Source: Actinomycetes bacterium
Lineage (GTDB): Bacteria > Actinomycetota > Acidimicrobiia > IMCC26256 > Chersky-534
Length of the DNA: 39,370 bases
Reading direction: 5' to 3'
Assembly (NCBI GenBank): GCA_025463865.1
Contig: JAODBH010000100.1
Coordinates: 1 to 39,370 of the forward strand
Positions 16,311 to 25,084 of this stretch are shown piece after piece (positions within the stretch are counted from its first letter, which is position 1; each line of letters opens with the position of its first letter). The translations under genes were made by a program, and so were the position numbers. The notes beneath the pieces were generated by a model. The model was given only the letters and a program-made list of their open reading frames with translations, ran no database searches and was not told the origin of the DNA.

Positions 16311-17891
16311 ATGTTCAAGCGCAGCACCGCAGCCATAGGTCTGGTGATGCTGTTGGCGCTCGTGGCCGCAGCGTGTGGCGGAGCCACGATCTCTGCAAGT
16401 GGGGGTGACGGCTCGGCCGGCGCTCGAGCCGCCGCCAAGATCAATCCCAAAGCCCGGCTCGTCTACGGGACGCCGCTCGACGGCTCCGGCTTCAGCCAGC
16501 GGCTGCAGCCGGCGGCGATGACCGCGATCTGTGACGCGGTGGTCGGCAACCAGGTGTTCAGCCCGGTCATCAAGCTCGACGTGAAGACCCAGCGACTGGT
16601 GCCGAACCTGGCCGCGAGCTGGAAGGTCGTCGACCCGAGCACGTTCTCGTTCAAGCTGCGGCCGAACCTCACGTTCCAGGACGGAACGAAGCTCGACGCG
16701 GCCGCGGCGAAGGCGGCGCTCGACATCACCCGGGCACCCACGTCGAAGCTCAACCCGACGCTGAGCGTCGTGACCGGAGTCGACGCGGGGGCCGACGGCC
16801 TGACCGTCACGTTGCACCTCGCCACGCCCACGGCGTCAGCCATGCCGTACACGCTCGCGGGTCGTGAGGGGTACCTCGCCGCCGCCGCGAGCACCGACAC
16901 GCATCCCATCGGGGCCGGCCCGTTCGGTTTCGACTCGCAGACCGTGGGTCAGAAGATCTCACTCACCAAGTTCGCGAAGTACTGGAACGCGAAGAGCGTC
17001 AAGCTCGGAGGGATCGACTACGTGACCACCGCCGCGAACGCGGGCGTGAACAGCGTGATCGCGGGTGACATCGACAGCACCGACGGCGGAACCGACGTCA
17101 ACGCACCGGCCGAGCACGACCCGAACGTGAAGATCGAGACCGCCACCGGCGCCTCGTACTGGAAGATCAACATCAACACCAGCAAGCCCAACCTCAACAA
17201 CGCGCAGTTCCGGCAGGCGATGAACTACGCCATCGACCGGGCCACGATCGCGAAGACGCTGTTCGGGCCGAGCGCCGAGGTGGCGGCCGAGCCGTACCCG
17301 ACCACCTTCAAGCTGCAGTACCAGAAGAACATGGCGAACAAGTACCCGTACAACCCGAAGAAGGCCATCGCGACGCTGAAGGCCGCTGGCATCACCACGC
17401 CGGTCAGCATCACGGGTGCGTACCCGGCCGGCATCGCCACGTTCCAGCGCTTCGCGGAGATCGTGCAGCAGGAGCTGAAGGCAGTTGGGATCAACCTGAC
17501 GCTCGCCCCGTCGCCGAACCTGCTCGACACGTACTTCCAGAAGCAACAGGGCGACATCGAGTTCACCCTCTGGCCGCCTCGCCCCGACCCGTCGGTGACG
17601 ATCTCACGCCAGTTCGCCCCGGACGGATCGGCCAACGCGGGCAAGAACAACGACCCGAACATCGTCGCCGGCCTGGCGAAGATCACCGGTTCCGTCGACC
17701 CGACGGTGCAGGGCCAGGGCTACAAGCAGGCCGTCGACGCCATCGTCACGCAGGCGCTCGAGGTGCCGATCGTGTACCCGGTCAACACGGAGGTCCACCG
17801 CACGTACGTGACGAGCAAGAACTGGCAGGTGTACGGCCCCTGCCAGGGCGTCGACTTCTCGCAGCTGGCCATCACCACCGCCAAGAAGTAG
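16311..17891 (+). CDS. Family 5 substrate-binding lipoprotein of peptide-type ABC importer (copy 2)
   Basis: A 526-residue paralogue of the preceding lipoprotein, nearly gap-free against it and similar over the full length, including the signal peptide (MFKRSTAAIGL; Cys22 in VAAAC) and the C-terminal CQGVDFSQLAITTAKK. Differences cluster in parts likely to contact ligand (for example NPNVKIETATGASYWKININ against NPDVKIETAPGSDYWKLNWN), so the two may bind different ligands for one shared transporter. GGGGGGGA lies 6 bases before the ATG. It has its own promoter, and a perfect hairpin lies between it and the permeases. Confidence 0.95.
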   Translation: MFKRSTAAIGLVMLLALVAAACGGATISASGGDGSAGARAAAKINPKARLVYGTPLDGSGFSQRLQPAAMTAICDAVVGNQVFSPVIKLDVKTQRLVPNLAASWKVVDPSTFSFKLRPNLTFQDGTKLDAAAAKAALDITRAPTSKLNPTLSVVTGVDAGADGLTVTLHLATPTASAMPYTLAGREGYLAAAASTDTHPIGAGPFGFDSQTVGQKISLTKFAKYWNAKSVKLGGIDYVTTAANAGVNSVIAGDIDSTDGGTDVNAPAEHDPNVKIETATGASYWKININTSKPNLNNAQFRQAMNYAIDRATIAKTLFGPSAEVAAEPYPTTFKLQYQKNMANKYPYNPKKAIATLKAAGITTPVSITGAYPAGIATFQRFAEIVQQELKAVGINLTLAPSPNLLDTYFQKQQGDIEFTLWPPRPDPSVTISRQFAPDGSANAGKNNDPNIVAGLAKITGSVDPTVQGQGYKQAVDAIVTQALEVPIVYPVNTEVHRTYVTSKNWQVYGPCQGVDFSQLAITTAKK

Positions 17892-17907
17892 CACGCGACG
17901 AACGACC

Positions 17908-17934
17908 GCCCGGGTGGCACTCGGCCACCCGGGC
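17908..17934 (+). terminator. Perfect hairpin between lipoprotein and permease genes
   Basis: GCCCGGGTGGC (17908-17918) and GCCACCCGGGC (17924-17934) pair perfectly over 11 bases around a 5-base loop, 16 bases after the lipoprotein stop, followed by GTAGGGTTTGATC. Such stems often act as leaky terminators that keep binding protein above membrane subunits. With no long T run, full termination is unlikely. Confidence 0.6.
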
Positions 17935-17996
17935 GTAGGGTTTGATCCACCGACGTCCGATACCTACCCGCTGACCGGACCGAGGCCGCATATCCC

Positions 17997-18944
17997 GTGT
18001 TGACCTTCATCATCCGGCGGATTGCCGCACTCGTGCCGCTCCTGCTCATCGTGAGCGTGATCGTCTTCGGCCTGATCGTGCTGGTGCCCGGCGACGCATC
18101 GACCACGTTGGCGGGAGGGGACCAGGCGACCCCGGCCCGGATCCTCCAGGTCCGCCACCAGCTCGGTCTCGACCGGTCGTTCCTGAGTCAGTACGGCCGC
18201 TGGGCGGGACACGCGATCCACCTCGACTTCGGGCGCTCGCTGTACTCGAACCAGACCATCACCAGCGAGATCTGGCAGCGCTTCCCGATCACGCTCCAGA
18301 TCGCCGGGGGTGCGCTGTTCTTCGGCCTGCTCATCGGAGTCCCACTCGGGATCATCTCCGGGATCCGTCCCCGGTCGGTCGCCGACCGGGCCGTGGTCTT
18401 CGGAACGAGCGCGGCGATCGCGATGCCGAGCTTCTGGCTCGCGTTGATCCTGATCCTCAACTTCGCGGTGTACCGCCAGATCCTGCCGTCGCGCGGCTTC
18501 GTGAACTTCAGCGACTCGCCGTACGAGTGGTTCCGGCACCTCCTGCTCCCCTGGATCGCGCTCGGCGTGCTCACCGCCGCGACCATCGCCCGGCAGTTGC
18601 GGGGTGCCCTCGCCGACGTCATGGCGAGCGACCACATCCGGACCAGCCGGTCCAAGGGCCTCGCGCCGTTGAAGGTCGTGGGCAAGCACGGACTGAAGAA
18701 CGCCTCGGCGCCCGTCCTCACCGTGGTCGGGCTCCAGGTCGCGTACCTGGTCGGGGGCACGGTCATCGTCGAATCGATCTTCGGGATCGCCGGGCTCGGG
18801 AGCTACGTGCTGACCGCGGTGACCCGGGACGACCTTCCCGCGATCCAGGGCTCCGTGATGTTCATCGCCCTGTTGACCATCATCGTCAACCTGTTGGTCG
18901 ACGTCTCGTACGCGTTGCTCAACCCTAAGGTGCGGGTCGAATGA
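17997..18944 (+). CDS. Peptide-type ABC importer permease (DppB/OppB family)
   Basis: A 315-residue inner-membrane protein with about six hydrophobic segments, starting MLTFIIRRIAALVPLLLIVS, the normal N-terminus of DppB-type permeases. The cytoplasmic ATPase-contact loop is seen in SKGLAPLKVVGKHGLKNASA. The start is GTG at 17997, or TTG at 18000; GAGG lies about 10 bases upstream. The next permease starts 4 bases before this gene ends (ATGA), indicating translational coupling. It forms the channel together with the DppC-like subunit. Confidence 0.95.
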   Translation: MLTFIIRRIAALVPLLLIVSVIVFGLIVLVPGDASTTLAGGDQATPARILQVRHQLGLDRSFLSQYGRWAGHAIHLDFGRSLYSNQTITSEIWQRFPITLQIAGGALFFGLLIGVPLGIISGIRPRSVADRAVVFGTSAAIAMPSFWLALILILNFAVYRQILPSRGFVNFSDSPYEWFRHLLLPWIALGVLTAATIARQLRGALADVMASDHIRTSRSKGLAPLKVVGKHGLKNASAPVLTVVGLQVAYLVGGTVIVESIFGIAGLGSYVLTAVTRDDLPAIQGSVMFIALLTIIVNLLVDVSYALLNPKVRVE

Positions 18945-19924
18945 ACGAGCGGAAAGATTCCGACGTCTCCACCGACCCGTTCCCCACGAGCGGCGACGAA
19001 CGACGCCTCGATCTCGACGTCGAGCTCGAGCGCGACACCGAAGGAGTGTGGACGCCGAGCTCGCTCCCGTCCCACGACGAGGTACCTCCGCACATCGGCT
19101 TCTGGAAGCGCTTTCGCCGCAACAAGGTCGCGCTCGTCGCCGCGATCTATCTCGTGCTGCTGGTCCTCGCCGCGGTCTTCGCCAAGCAGCTCGTGCCGCA
19201 GAACCCGAACGTGCAGAACCTGCTCCAGGTGAACGCGAAGCCGTCGGGCGCGCACTGGTTCGGCCAGGACGACCTCGGGCGCGACGTGTTCGCCCGGATC
19301 ATCTATGGCGCGCGCATCTCGCTGGAGGCGAGCTTCCTCGCGGTGGCACTCGCGCTCGTCGTCGCGCTGCCACTCGGACTCGTCGCCGGCTTCGTCGGCG
19401 GCTGGGTGGACCAGGTGCTGATGCGCATCTCCGACGCCATCCAGGTCATCCCGGCGTTGGTGCTCGCCCTGGTGATCTCCGGCATCCTGGGCCCCAGCAC
19501 GACCAACGTCGGGCTCGCGCTCGCGATCGTCTTCGCCCCCGGATTCGTCCGACTGGTGCGGGGGCAGGTCATCGGCGTGCGGGAGGAGACCTACATCGAG
19601 GCTTCCCGGTCCATCGGGGCCAAACCGCTGTTCATCATCCGCAAGCGCGTGCTCCACAACGTGGCGTCGCCGCTGATCGTCCAGGCTGCGGTCACGTTCG
19701 GGTTCGCCCTGCTTGCCGAGGCGAGCCTCAGCTTCCTCGGTCTCGGGGTCCAGGCGCCCGACGCTTCGTGGGGCACCATGCTGAGCCGGGCCTTCGCGCA
19801 GGTCTACGAGGCGGGTTGGTTGCTCTGGATCCCCGGCGGTGCGATCGCGATCACGGTCCTCGCGTTCAACCTCATCGGCGACGGCCTCCGCGACGCGCTC
19901 GGCACGGAGACGCGCGGCGCATGA
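18941..19924 (+). CDS. Peptide-type ABC importer permease (DppC/OppC family)
   Basis: A 327-residue permease. A long acidic cytoplasmic N-terminus (about 55 residues) precedes FWKRFRRNKVALVAAIYLVL, typical of DppC. The loop EASRSIGAKPLFIIRKRVLHN carries the EAA-type ATPase contact, and QAPDASWGTML is another family mark. The ATG overlaps the preceding stop by 4 bases, and the next gene overlaps this one in the same way. It pairs with the DppB-like subunit. Confidence 0.95.
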   Translation: MNERKDSDVSTDPFPTSGDERRLDLDVELERDTEGVWTPSSLPSHDEVPPHIGFWKRFRRNKVALVAAIYLVLLVLAAVFAKQLVPQNPNVQNLLQVNAKPSGAHWFGQDDLGRDVFARIIYGARISLEASFLAVALALVVALPLGLVAGFVGGWVDQVLMRISDAIQVIPALVLALVISGILGPSTTNVGLALAIVFAPGFVRLVRGQVIGVREETYIEASRSIGAKPLFIIRKRVLHNVASPLIVQAAVTFGFALLAEASLSFLGLGVQAPDASWGTMLSRAFAQVYEAGWLLWIPGGAIAITVLAFNLIGDGLRDALGTETRGA

Positions 19925-20988
19925 CCACCAACGGCACCGGTCCTCCTCCCACGGCTTCGGAGTCCCCCGCAATGGCGAGCGCGGCCGCGCCCGGTAGCGG
20001 CGTGGCCCGTCCTCTCCTCGAGGTCACCGACCTCTCCGTGGCCTTCAAGGGCCACAAGGAGATCGTGACGGTCGTCGACCACGCCTCCTTCTCGCTGCGG
20101 GCGGGCGAGACCCTCGGGATCGTCGGCGAGAGCGGCTCCGGGAAGACCGTCTCCTCGCTCGCCTTGCTCGGGCTCCTCCCGGCCAGCGCACGGGTCACCG
20201 GCTCGGCGACCTTCGATGGGCGTCAGCTGGTCAACATGCCCGCGCGCAAGCTCCGCAACGTGCGCGGCAACGACATCTCGATCATCTTCCAGGAGCCGAT
20301 GACGAGCCTCGACCCGTCGTTCACCGTCGGCAACCAGCTCGCGGAGGCGTACCGCAACCACCGCGGCGGCTCCAAGCGCGCGGCGACGGCGCGCGCCGCG
20401 GAGATGCTGCGTCTCGTCGGCATCCCCGAGCCGCAGCGGCGCCTGGGCGAGTACCCGCACAACTTCTCCGGCGGCATGCGGCAGCGGGTCATGATCGCGA
20501 TGTCGTTGATCTGCTCGCCCAAGCTGTTGATCGCCGACGAGCCGACCACCGCGCTCGACGTGACGATCCAGTCGCAGATCCTCGAGCTCCTGAAGTCGCT
20601 CCAAGCCGAGCTGGGTATGGCGATGATCTTCGTCACCCACGACCTCGGCGTCGTCGCGAGCGTGTGCGACCAGGTGTCGGTCATGTACGCAGGCCAGGTC
20701 ATCGAGCAGTCGCCGATCGACGACTTCTTCACCCGCCCGCTGCATCCCTACAGCGCCGGCCTCCTCGACTCGATGCCGCAGTCCGTCGCCAAGGGCGAGC
20801 GGCTGCGGATGATCGCGGGCACCGTCCCGCCGCCCAGCCGCATTCCCGTCGGATGCCGTTTCAACCCGCGCTGCCAGTACGCGGTCGAGGCGTGCGTGGT
20901 CACGGCTCCCGATCTCGAAGCGACCGGCGACGGCCGCGAGGTGCGTTGCATCCGCCACGCCGAGCTCAGCCTGGAGATCTCCCGGTGA
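19921..20988 (+). CDS. Peptide-type ABC importer ATP-binding protein (DppD family)
   Basis: A 355-residue ABC ATPase. Walker A is GESGSGKT (69-76), the Q-loop is FQEPMTSLDP, the signature is NFSGGMRQR, Walker B is LLIADEPT, and the switch His is in THDLG. The C-terminal oligopeptide-transporter extension (HPYSAGLLDSMP, then GCRFNPRCQYAVEAC with its Cys cluster) confirms the DppD type. A 30-residue low-complexity N-terminus precedes the domain; ATG 19921 gives the ATGA overlap. The later in-frame Met18 is a possible alternative start. Confidence 0.95.
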   Translation: MTTNGTGPPPTASESPAMASAAAPGSGVARPLLEVTDLSVAFKGHKEIVTVVDHASFSLRAGETLGIVGESGSGKTVSSLALLGLLPASARVTGSATFDGRQLVNMPARKLRNVRGNDISIIFQEPMTSLDPSFTVGNQLAEAYRNHRGGSKRAATARAAEMLRLVGIPEPQRRLGEYPHNFSGGMRQRVMIAMSLICSPKLLIADEPTTALDVTIQSQILELLKSLQAELGMAMIFVTHDLGVVASVCDQVSVMYAGQVIEQSPIDDFFTRPLHPYSAGLLDSMPQSVAKGERLRMIAGTVPPPSRIPVGCRFNPRCQYAVEACVVTAPDLEATGDGREVRCIRHAELSLEISR

Positions 20989-22100
20989 GCGACGCAACCG
21001 AAGTGACCGGCGTGACCGATGGAACCGACGGGACCGGCCCGTCCGGCGCCACGCCGCTCCTGCGGGTGCGCGGGCTCCGGAAGATCTTCCCGGTGAGGAA
21101 GGGTGTGCTGCGGCGCACCGTCGCGCACGTCCGGGCGGTCGACGGCGTGGACTTCGACGTCGGCACCGGCGAGATCCTCGGGCTCGTCGGCGAGAGCGGT
21201 TCCGGCAAGTCGACCACCGGGCGCCTGATCCTGCGGCTGATCGAGCCCACCGAAGGGTCCGTCGAGCTCGACGGCAAGGACGTCCGCGCGCTCGGCGGCG
21301 AACAGCTGCGCAAGGCGCGCCGCGACATGCAGATGGTGTTCCAGGACCCGTATTCCTCGCTCGATCCGCTCGCCACCGTGGCCGACGTCGTGGGCGAGCC
21401 GTTCCAGGTCCACTTCAAGATGAGCCGCAAGGAGCGGGACAAGAAGGTGGTGGAGCTGCTCGAGCAGGTGGGCCTGGGCTCCCACCACCTCCGCCGCTTC
21501 CCGGCCGCGTTCTCCGGCGGTCAGCGGCAACGGATCGCCGTCGCACGCGCGCTGGCGCTCGAGCCCAAGCTGATCATCGCCGACGAGCCGGTGAGCGCGC
21601 TCGACATGTCGACGCAGTCGCAGGTGGTCAACCTGCTCCTCGACCTGCAGCAGCGCCTCGGCGTCGCGTTCCTCTTCATCGCCCACGACCTCTCGATCGT
21701 GCACCACGCGAGCAGCCGCATCGCGGTCATGTACCTCGGCGCGCTCGTCGAGGTGGGTGACGCCGAAGAGATCTACACGCGGCCCCGGCACCCGTACACC
21801 GAGGCGCTGCTCTCCGCGATCCCGGTTCCCGACCCGCAGGTGGAACGCGACCGCGAGCGGATCGTGCTGCGCGGCGACCCGCCGAGCCCCCTGAACCCGC
21901 CGTCGGGCTGTCGCTACCACACGCGGTGCAACTACGCGATGGACATCTGCAGCGTCGAGGACCCGCAGCCGACCCCGACCACGAGCGGCGGGACGGTCGC
22001 GTGTCATCTCCACACGTCGGGACCCACCTTGAACGGCCGCCCGCTGTCCGAGCTCGGCAGTGTGCAAACGATCCCCGTGCGTCCCTCAACGACCTCATAG
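20985..22100 (+). CDS. Peptide-type ABC importer ATP-binding protein (DppF family)
   Basis: A 371-residue ABC ATPase. Walker A is GESGSGKST (69-77), the Q-loop is FQDPYSSLDP, the signature is FSGGQRQR, Walker B is LIIADEPVSALD, and the switch His is in AHDLS. The C-terminal segment RHPYTEALLSAIP and the GCRYHTRCNYAMDIC Cys cluster match DppF. GTG 20985 overlaps the previous TGA (GTGA). The N-terminus has a short Thr/Asp/Gly-rich run. It pairs with the DppD-like ATPase. Its stop codon lies in the loop of a hairpin shared with the convergent methyltransferase gene. Confidence 0.95.
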   Translation: MSDATEVTGVTDGTDGTGPSGATPLLRVRGLRKIFPVRKGVLRRTVAHVRAVDGVDFDVGTGEILGLVGESGSGKSTTGRLILRLIEPTEGSVELDGKDVRALGGEQLRKARRDMQMVFQDPYSSLDPLATVADVVGEPFQVHFKMSRKERDKKVVELLEQVGLGSHHLRRFPAAFSGGQRQRIAVARALALEPKLIIADEPVSALDMSTQSQVVNLLLDLQQRLGVAFLFIAHDLSIVHHASSRIAVMYLGALVEVGDAEEIYTRPRHPYTEALLSAIPVPDPQVERDRERIVLRGDPPSPLNPPSGCRYHTRCNYAMDICSVEDPQPTPTTSGGTVACHLHTSGPTLNGRPLSELGSVQTIPVRPSTTS

Positions 22101-22117
22101 GTAGTTGAGGCACGCAC
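22077..22117. terminator. Bidirectional hairpin between importer and methyltransferase genes
   Basis: GTGCGT-C-CCTCAAC (22077-22090) pairs with GTTGAGG-C-ACGCAC (22104-22117): 13 paired bases with one C/C mismatch and a 13-base loop. The loop contains the TAG of the ATPase gene. Both convergent genes end here (22100 and 22129), which fits a two-way terminator. Confidence 0.6.
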
Positions 22118-22128
22118 GGAGCGTTGCT

Positions 22129-22809
22129 TCAGGCGCGGGTGGCCCAGACGGCCCACAAGGGATCGCCGGGGGGAGTGCTCGGGGTGCGGAGCTGGGACGT
22201 CGGGTCGGTGAAGCCGCCCGCGCTGCGGAAGTACTCGCGGACGATGTCGATGTGGCCGGCGGCGTCGGTGCGGAGCCAGGCGCGGATGGCCTTGGTGGGG
22301 AAGCAACGGTTGGAGATCGTGAGCGCGAACGGGCCACCGGGGCGCAACACGCGTGCCACCTCACGGAACACGTCGACCGGGCGGACGAGGTAGTCGACCG
22401 ACACACAGCACGTCACGGCGTCGAAGCTCGCGTCGGCGAACGGCAGCACCGGGTCGACGTTGAGGTCGTGGACGACCCGCGACTCCGCCTGCGGATTCGC
22501 GGCCAGCTCGTTGGCGTTCATCCCGAGCGCGACGAGCCGCCGGGGTGCCGTGACGAAGTGCGAGACCCACGACGACATGAGGTCGAGCACCTCGCCGCTG
22601 ATCGCGAGCTCTTCGTACAGCGCACCGACCGCGGCGATGGCACCGGGGTCGATATGGGTGACGAAGCGGTCGGGCGCGTAGAACGAGGCGTCGGGCCCGG
22701 GGTCGGCGCGGTCGAAGAAGCCGGCGGGGAACTCGGCGGGGAACTCGGTCACGCCCAACCCTTGCAGATCGCGCGCCGCGGCGGCCCCGGAGGTGGATCG
22801 CACCACCAC
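22129..22809 (-). CDS. Class I SAM-dependent methyltransferase-like protein
   Basis: A 226-residue protein with a methyltransferase-11-like core: motif I region GEVLDLMSSWVSH (72-84), the acidic loop HDLNVDPVLPFADASFDAV, and FREVARVLRPGGPFALTIS. Motif I lacks the usual GxGxG glycines, as in a known subset with LDLMSSW, so SAM binding is likely but not certain. The substrate is unknown. The start is one of three consecutive GTG codons from 22809, 18 bases after the LLM gene stop. It is the last gene of the leftward hemerythrin / LLM / methyltransferase set. Confidence 0.85.
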   Translation of the reverse strand: MVVRSTSGAAAARDLQGLGVTEFPAEFPAGFFDRADPGPDASFYAPDRFVTHIDPGAIAAVGALYEELAISGEVLDLMSSWVSHFVTAPRRLVALGMNANELAANPQAESRVVHDLNVDPVLPFADASFDAVTCCVSVDYLVRPVDVFREVARVLRPGGPFALTISNRCFPTKAIRAWLRTDAAGHIDIVREYFRSAGGFTDPTSQLRTPSTPPGDPLWAVWATRA

Positions 22810-22827
22810 CGGGACCGCCGGTCCGGC

Positions 22828-23751
22828 TCACGCGGCAACCGCTGCCCCGATCCGGGAGACGAGGTCGAGCACGACGTCCATGAGCTCGGCCGCGGTCTCC
22901 ACGCTGCCCTGGAGGTCGAGGATCACCTCGTCGGCTCCGGCCCGGCGCGTCGCGTCCAGGTCGTCGGCGATCTGGGCGATGCTCCCCCAGTAGCTGAGGC
23001 GGTCGGACGTGATCTCGTCCGTGATCTTCGTGTTGGCCCGGACGACGAGCGAGAGCTCGTCGGGGTCGCGGCCGTGCTCGGCGGCCAGGTCGCGTACGGC
23101 ACCCCACATCGGCGCGACCGCCTCCACCGGCAGGCCTGCAGGTGTCCACCCGTCGGCCCTTCGCGCGATCCGGTCGAAGCCCTGCGGTGTGTAGGCCGCG
23201 AGCAGGATCGGCGGCCGGGACTGCACCGGCTTGAGGCCGACCGTCGACGGCGCGATGTGCGTCCGCTCGCCGCGGTACGCCACCGGGTTCGCACCCCACA
23301 TCGCGTCGAGCACGTCGAGCAGCTCCTCGGAGCGGGCCGCGAGATCGCGTTGCGGCACGCCCACCGCCTCGTACTCGTCCCGGGACCAGCCGAGGCCCAA
23401 GCCGACGTCGAGCCGGCCCGCGCTGATCTGGTCGAGGGTCGTCAACGAACGGGCCAGGAGCACCGGCGGGTACCAGGGGCCCACGAGGACGTTGGTGCCG
23501 ACGCGCACCCGTTCGGTCACCGCGGCCGCGAGGGTCAAGGTGCCGATCGGGTCGAGGACGGTCGCCTGCTCCTCGGGAAGGACGCCGTCGGGTGCGGCAG
23601 GGTAGGCGTCGCGGGGGTCGACCGGCGCGAGCAACCGGTCGAGCGCCCACACCGAGGCGAGCCCGGCCCGGTCGGCGGCGATGGCCGCCGTCCGGACCGC
23701 GTCGGGCGTTGCCAGCGGTCCGATCTGGGGGATGGCGATTCCGATCCGCAT
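22828..23751 (-). CDS. LLM-class (luciferase-like) flavin or F420-dependent oxidoreductase
   Basis: A 307-residue TIM-barrel protein of the bacterial luciferase superfamily. Marks: MRIGIAIPQIGPLATPDAV at the start, RVRVGTNVLVGPWYPPVLLA, the SAGRLDVGLGLGWSRDEYEA block, and GADEVILDLQG near the end. In actinobacteria many relatives use coenzyme F420, others FMN; the cofactor cannot be fixed here. ATG 23751 overlaps the upstream stop by one base (TGATG), showing coupling to the hemerythrin gene. The frame is open further upstream but without family similarity. The substrate is unknown. Confidence 0.92.
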   Translation of the reverse strand: MRIGIAIPQIGPLATPDAVRTAAIAADRAGLASVWALDRLLAPVDPRDAYPAAPDGVLPEEQATVLDPIGTLTLAAAVTERVRVGTNVLVGPWYPPVLLARSLTTLDQISAGRLDVGLGLGWSRDEYEAVGVPQRDLAARSEELLDVLDAMWGANPVAYRGERTHIAPSTVGLKPVQSRPPILLAAYTPQGFDRIARRADGWTPAGLPVEAVAPMWGAVRDLAAEHGRDPDELSLVVRANTKITDEITSDRLSYWGSIAQIADDLDATRRAGADEVILDLQGSVETAAELMDVVLDLVSRIGAAVAA

Positions 23752-24467
23752 CACGCCACCCCGATCCGGCCGGCCACGGCTGCGTAGCGGGCGGCGTCGA
23801 GTGCAGCTTCGGTCGCGGCCCGGAAGATCTCGAAGATCTCCGGCGGCGCGCCGGCCTTCATGCCGCCCAGCATCCCGGTGACCTCGTCGACGTTCATCGA
23901 CGGTGCCATCACCGCGATGAAGTCGCACATCAGCGGCGGGGAGATCGAGCCGCGGAGGGCGATCTCGACCTGGAACAGGGCTTCGACGCCGACGGCCGCC
24001 CGCAGCTCCTCCATCACCGCGCCCTGCTCGAGGGCCATGTGGGCGAGGTAGCGGGCGACGAACAGGGCGAGGAACTGGTACAGCTCGTGGCCGGCGAGGA
24101 CCGCGTCGTCACCCGTGGCCGACACGAGCGCGTCGGTGCGGACCTCGATCTCGACCAGGTCGGCCTCCGTCTCCATGTGACCGGCCTCGATCATCGCCGC
24201 GAGCCGGGGCGCGTGGGTCTCGATCAACGGCTGGATGAACGTGTCCTCGTGGTGATGGTGTGCGTGCAGCAGTGCGATGACCCGCTGCACGTGGGCGGCG
24301 GCAGCTTCGCGACCGGCGTCGTCGCGGCAGTCGGTCGCCCCGAGGTCGGTGATCAGGTCGAAGAGGGCGAGCCGCAGACCCTTGTGGACCTCGCGGTACA
24401 GGTCGAAGGGAATGGGCGAGCCGGCCGGGCCGACCGCGGGGCTCTGGGCGTCGAGTGCGGTGTCCAT
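23751..24467 (-). CDS. Hemerythrin HHE-domain protein
   Basis: A 238-residue helical protein. Likely di-iron ligands are His28 (REVHKGLR), the His cluster at 68-73 with Glu74 (HAHHHHED), His97 (EAGHMETE), and His143/Glu147 (LAHMALEQ). HHE proteins bind oxygen or nitric oxide, or serve in iron-sulfur repair and sensing. The C-terminal 75 residues resemble an added helical or regulatory part (MNVDEVTGMLGGMKAGAPPE). ATG 24467 is chosen because AGGAGG lies 7 bases upstream; the open frame to 24578 is not needed. It is the first gene of the leftward operon and divergent from the split-barrel/GAF operon. Confidence 0.88.
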   Translation of the reverse strand: MDTALDAQSPAVGPAGSPIPFDLYREVHKGLRLALFDLITDLGATDCRDDAGREAAAAHVQRVIALLHAHHHHEDTFIQPLIETHAPRLAAMIEAGHMETEADLVEIEVRTDALVSATGDDAVLAGHELYQFLALFVARYLAHMALEQGAVMEELRAAVGVEALFQVEIALRGSISPPLMCDFIAVMAPSMNVDEVTGMLGGMKAGAPPEIFEIFRAATEAALDAARYAAVAGRIGVA

Positions 24468-24601
24468 GGGATTCCTCCTGGTCAAGTGCCGGTCCGAGGG
24501 CTTCGGGCCCGGCGGTTCGTGTGTCCTCCTGACGGTAAGGAATCCGGCCGCCGGCGTTTCCTGAATGGATCGTGCCAAGACCTTGAGAGATTGCTAACCA
24601 C

Positions 24602-24607
24602 TATCCT
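24602..24607 (+). promoter_or_regulatory. Possible near-leaderless -10 for split-barrel/GAF operon
   Basis: TATCCT matches TANNNT and ends 9 bases before ATG 24617. There is no clear ribosome-binding site in between, so the mRNA probably starts within a few bases of the ATG. A TTGAGA at 24583-24588 is too close for a standard -35 (13 bases). Confidence 0.42.
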
Positions 24608-24616
24608 GAGCGGGTC

Positions 24617-25084
24617 ATGGACGCCGGAGAGCTCGATGCCTTCCTCCATTCGCCGGTCGCGATGCTGGGCGCGTCGGTCGGTCCGGGCCTCGTGCCCGAA
24701 GCGTTCCGGGTGTGGGGAGCCCGCATGGAGGAGCCCCGCCGACTCCGGGTGCTGATCCCGTCCGACGGTGGCGCGACGCTCGAGAACCTGCGCACCCACA
24801 ACCGCATCGCCGTGACCGTCACCGACATCACCACCTTCACCTCGGTCCAGGTGAAGGGCCGGGTGGTGGGTGGGATCGACCCGCTGGGGCCCGCCGAGAT
24901 CGAGCTGATGCTCGAGTACGACCAGCGCTTCGCCGCCGCCCTGGTACAGGTCGGCTTCCCCCCGAACTGGGAACGCTGCCTCCGACCGGGGGCGCTCCTC
25001 TCGGTGGCCCTTGAGGTCGAGGAGCTGTTCGACCAGAGTCCCGGTGCGCGGGCCGGACACGCGATGCCGGCGACGAGCGCGTGA
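24617..25084 (+). CDS. FMN/F420-binding split-barrel protein (PPOX-like) 1
   Basis: A 155-residue protein that looks like a pyridoxamine-5-phosphate-oxidase-type split barrel: ELDAFLHSPVAMLGASVG at the start, RLRVLIPSDGGATLENLRTH, then RIAVTVTDITTFTSVQVKGRVVG and a tail with PGALLSVALEVEELFDQSPG. Such folds bind FMN, F420 or heme. The reaction is unknown. The next gene starts inside its stop (GTGA), and a GAF-domain gene follows similarly, so the three are made together. The similarity is by pattern and moderately sure. Confidence 0.83.
   Translation: MDAGELDAFLHSPVAMLGASVGPGLVPEAFRVWGARMEEPRRLRVLIPSDGGATLENLRTHNRIAVTVTDITTFTSVQVKGRVVGGIDPLGPAEIELMLEYDQRFAAALVQVGFPPNWERCLRPGALLSVALEVEELFDQSPGARAGHAMPATSA

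Noticed and set aside
22105-23787. Long rightward open frame over the methyltransferase and LLM genes
   Set aside because: It is antisense to two recognisable genes and has no family similarity of its own.
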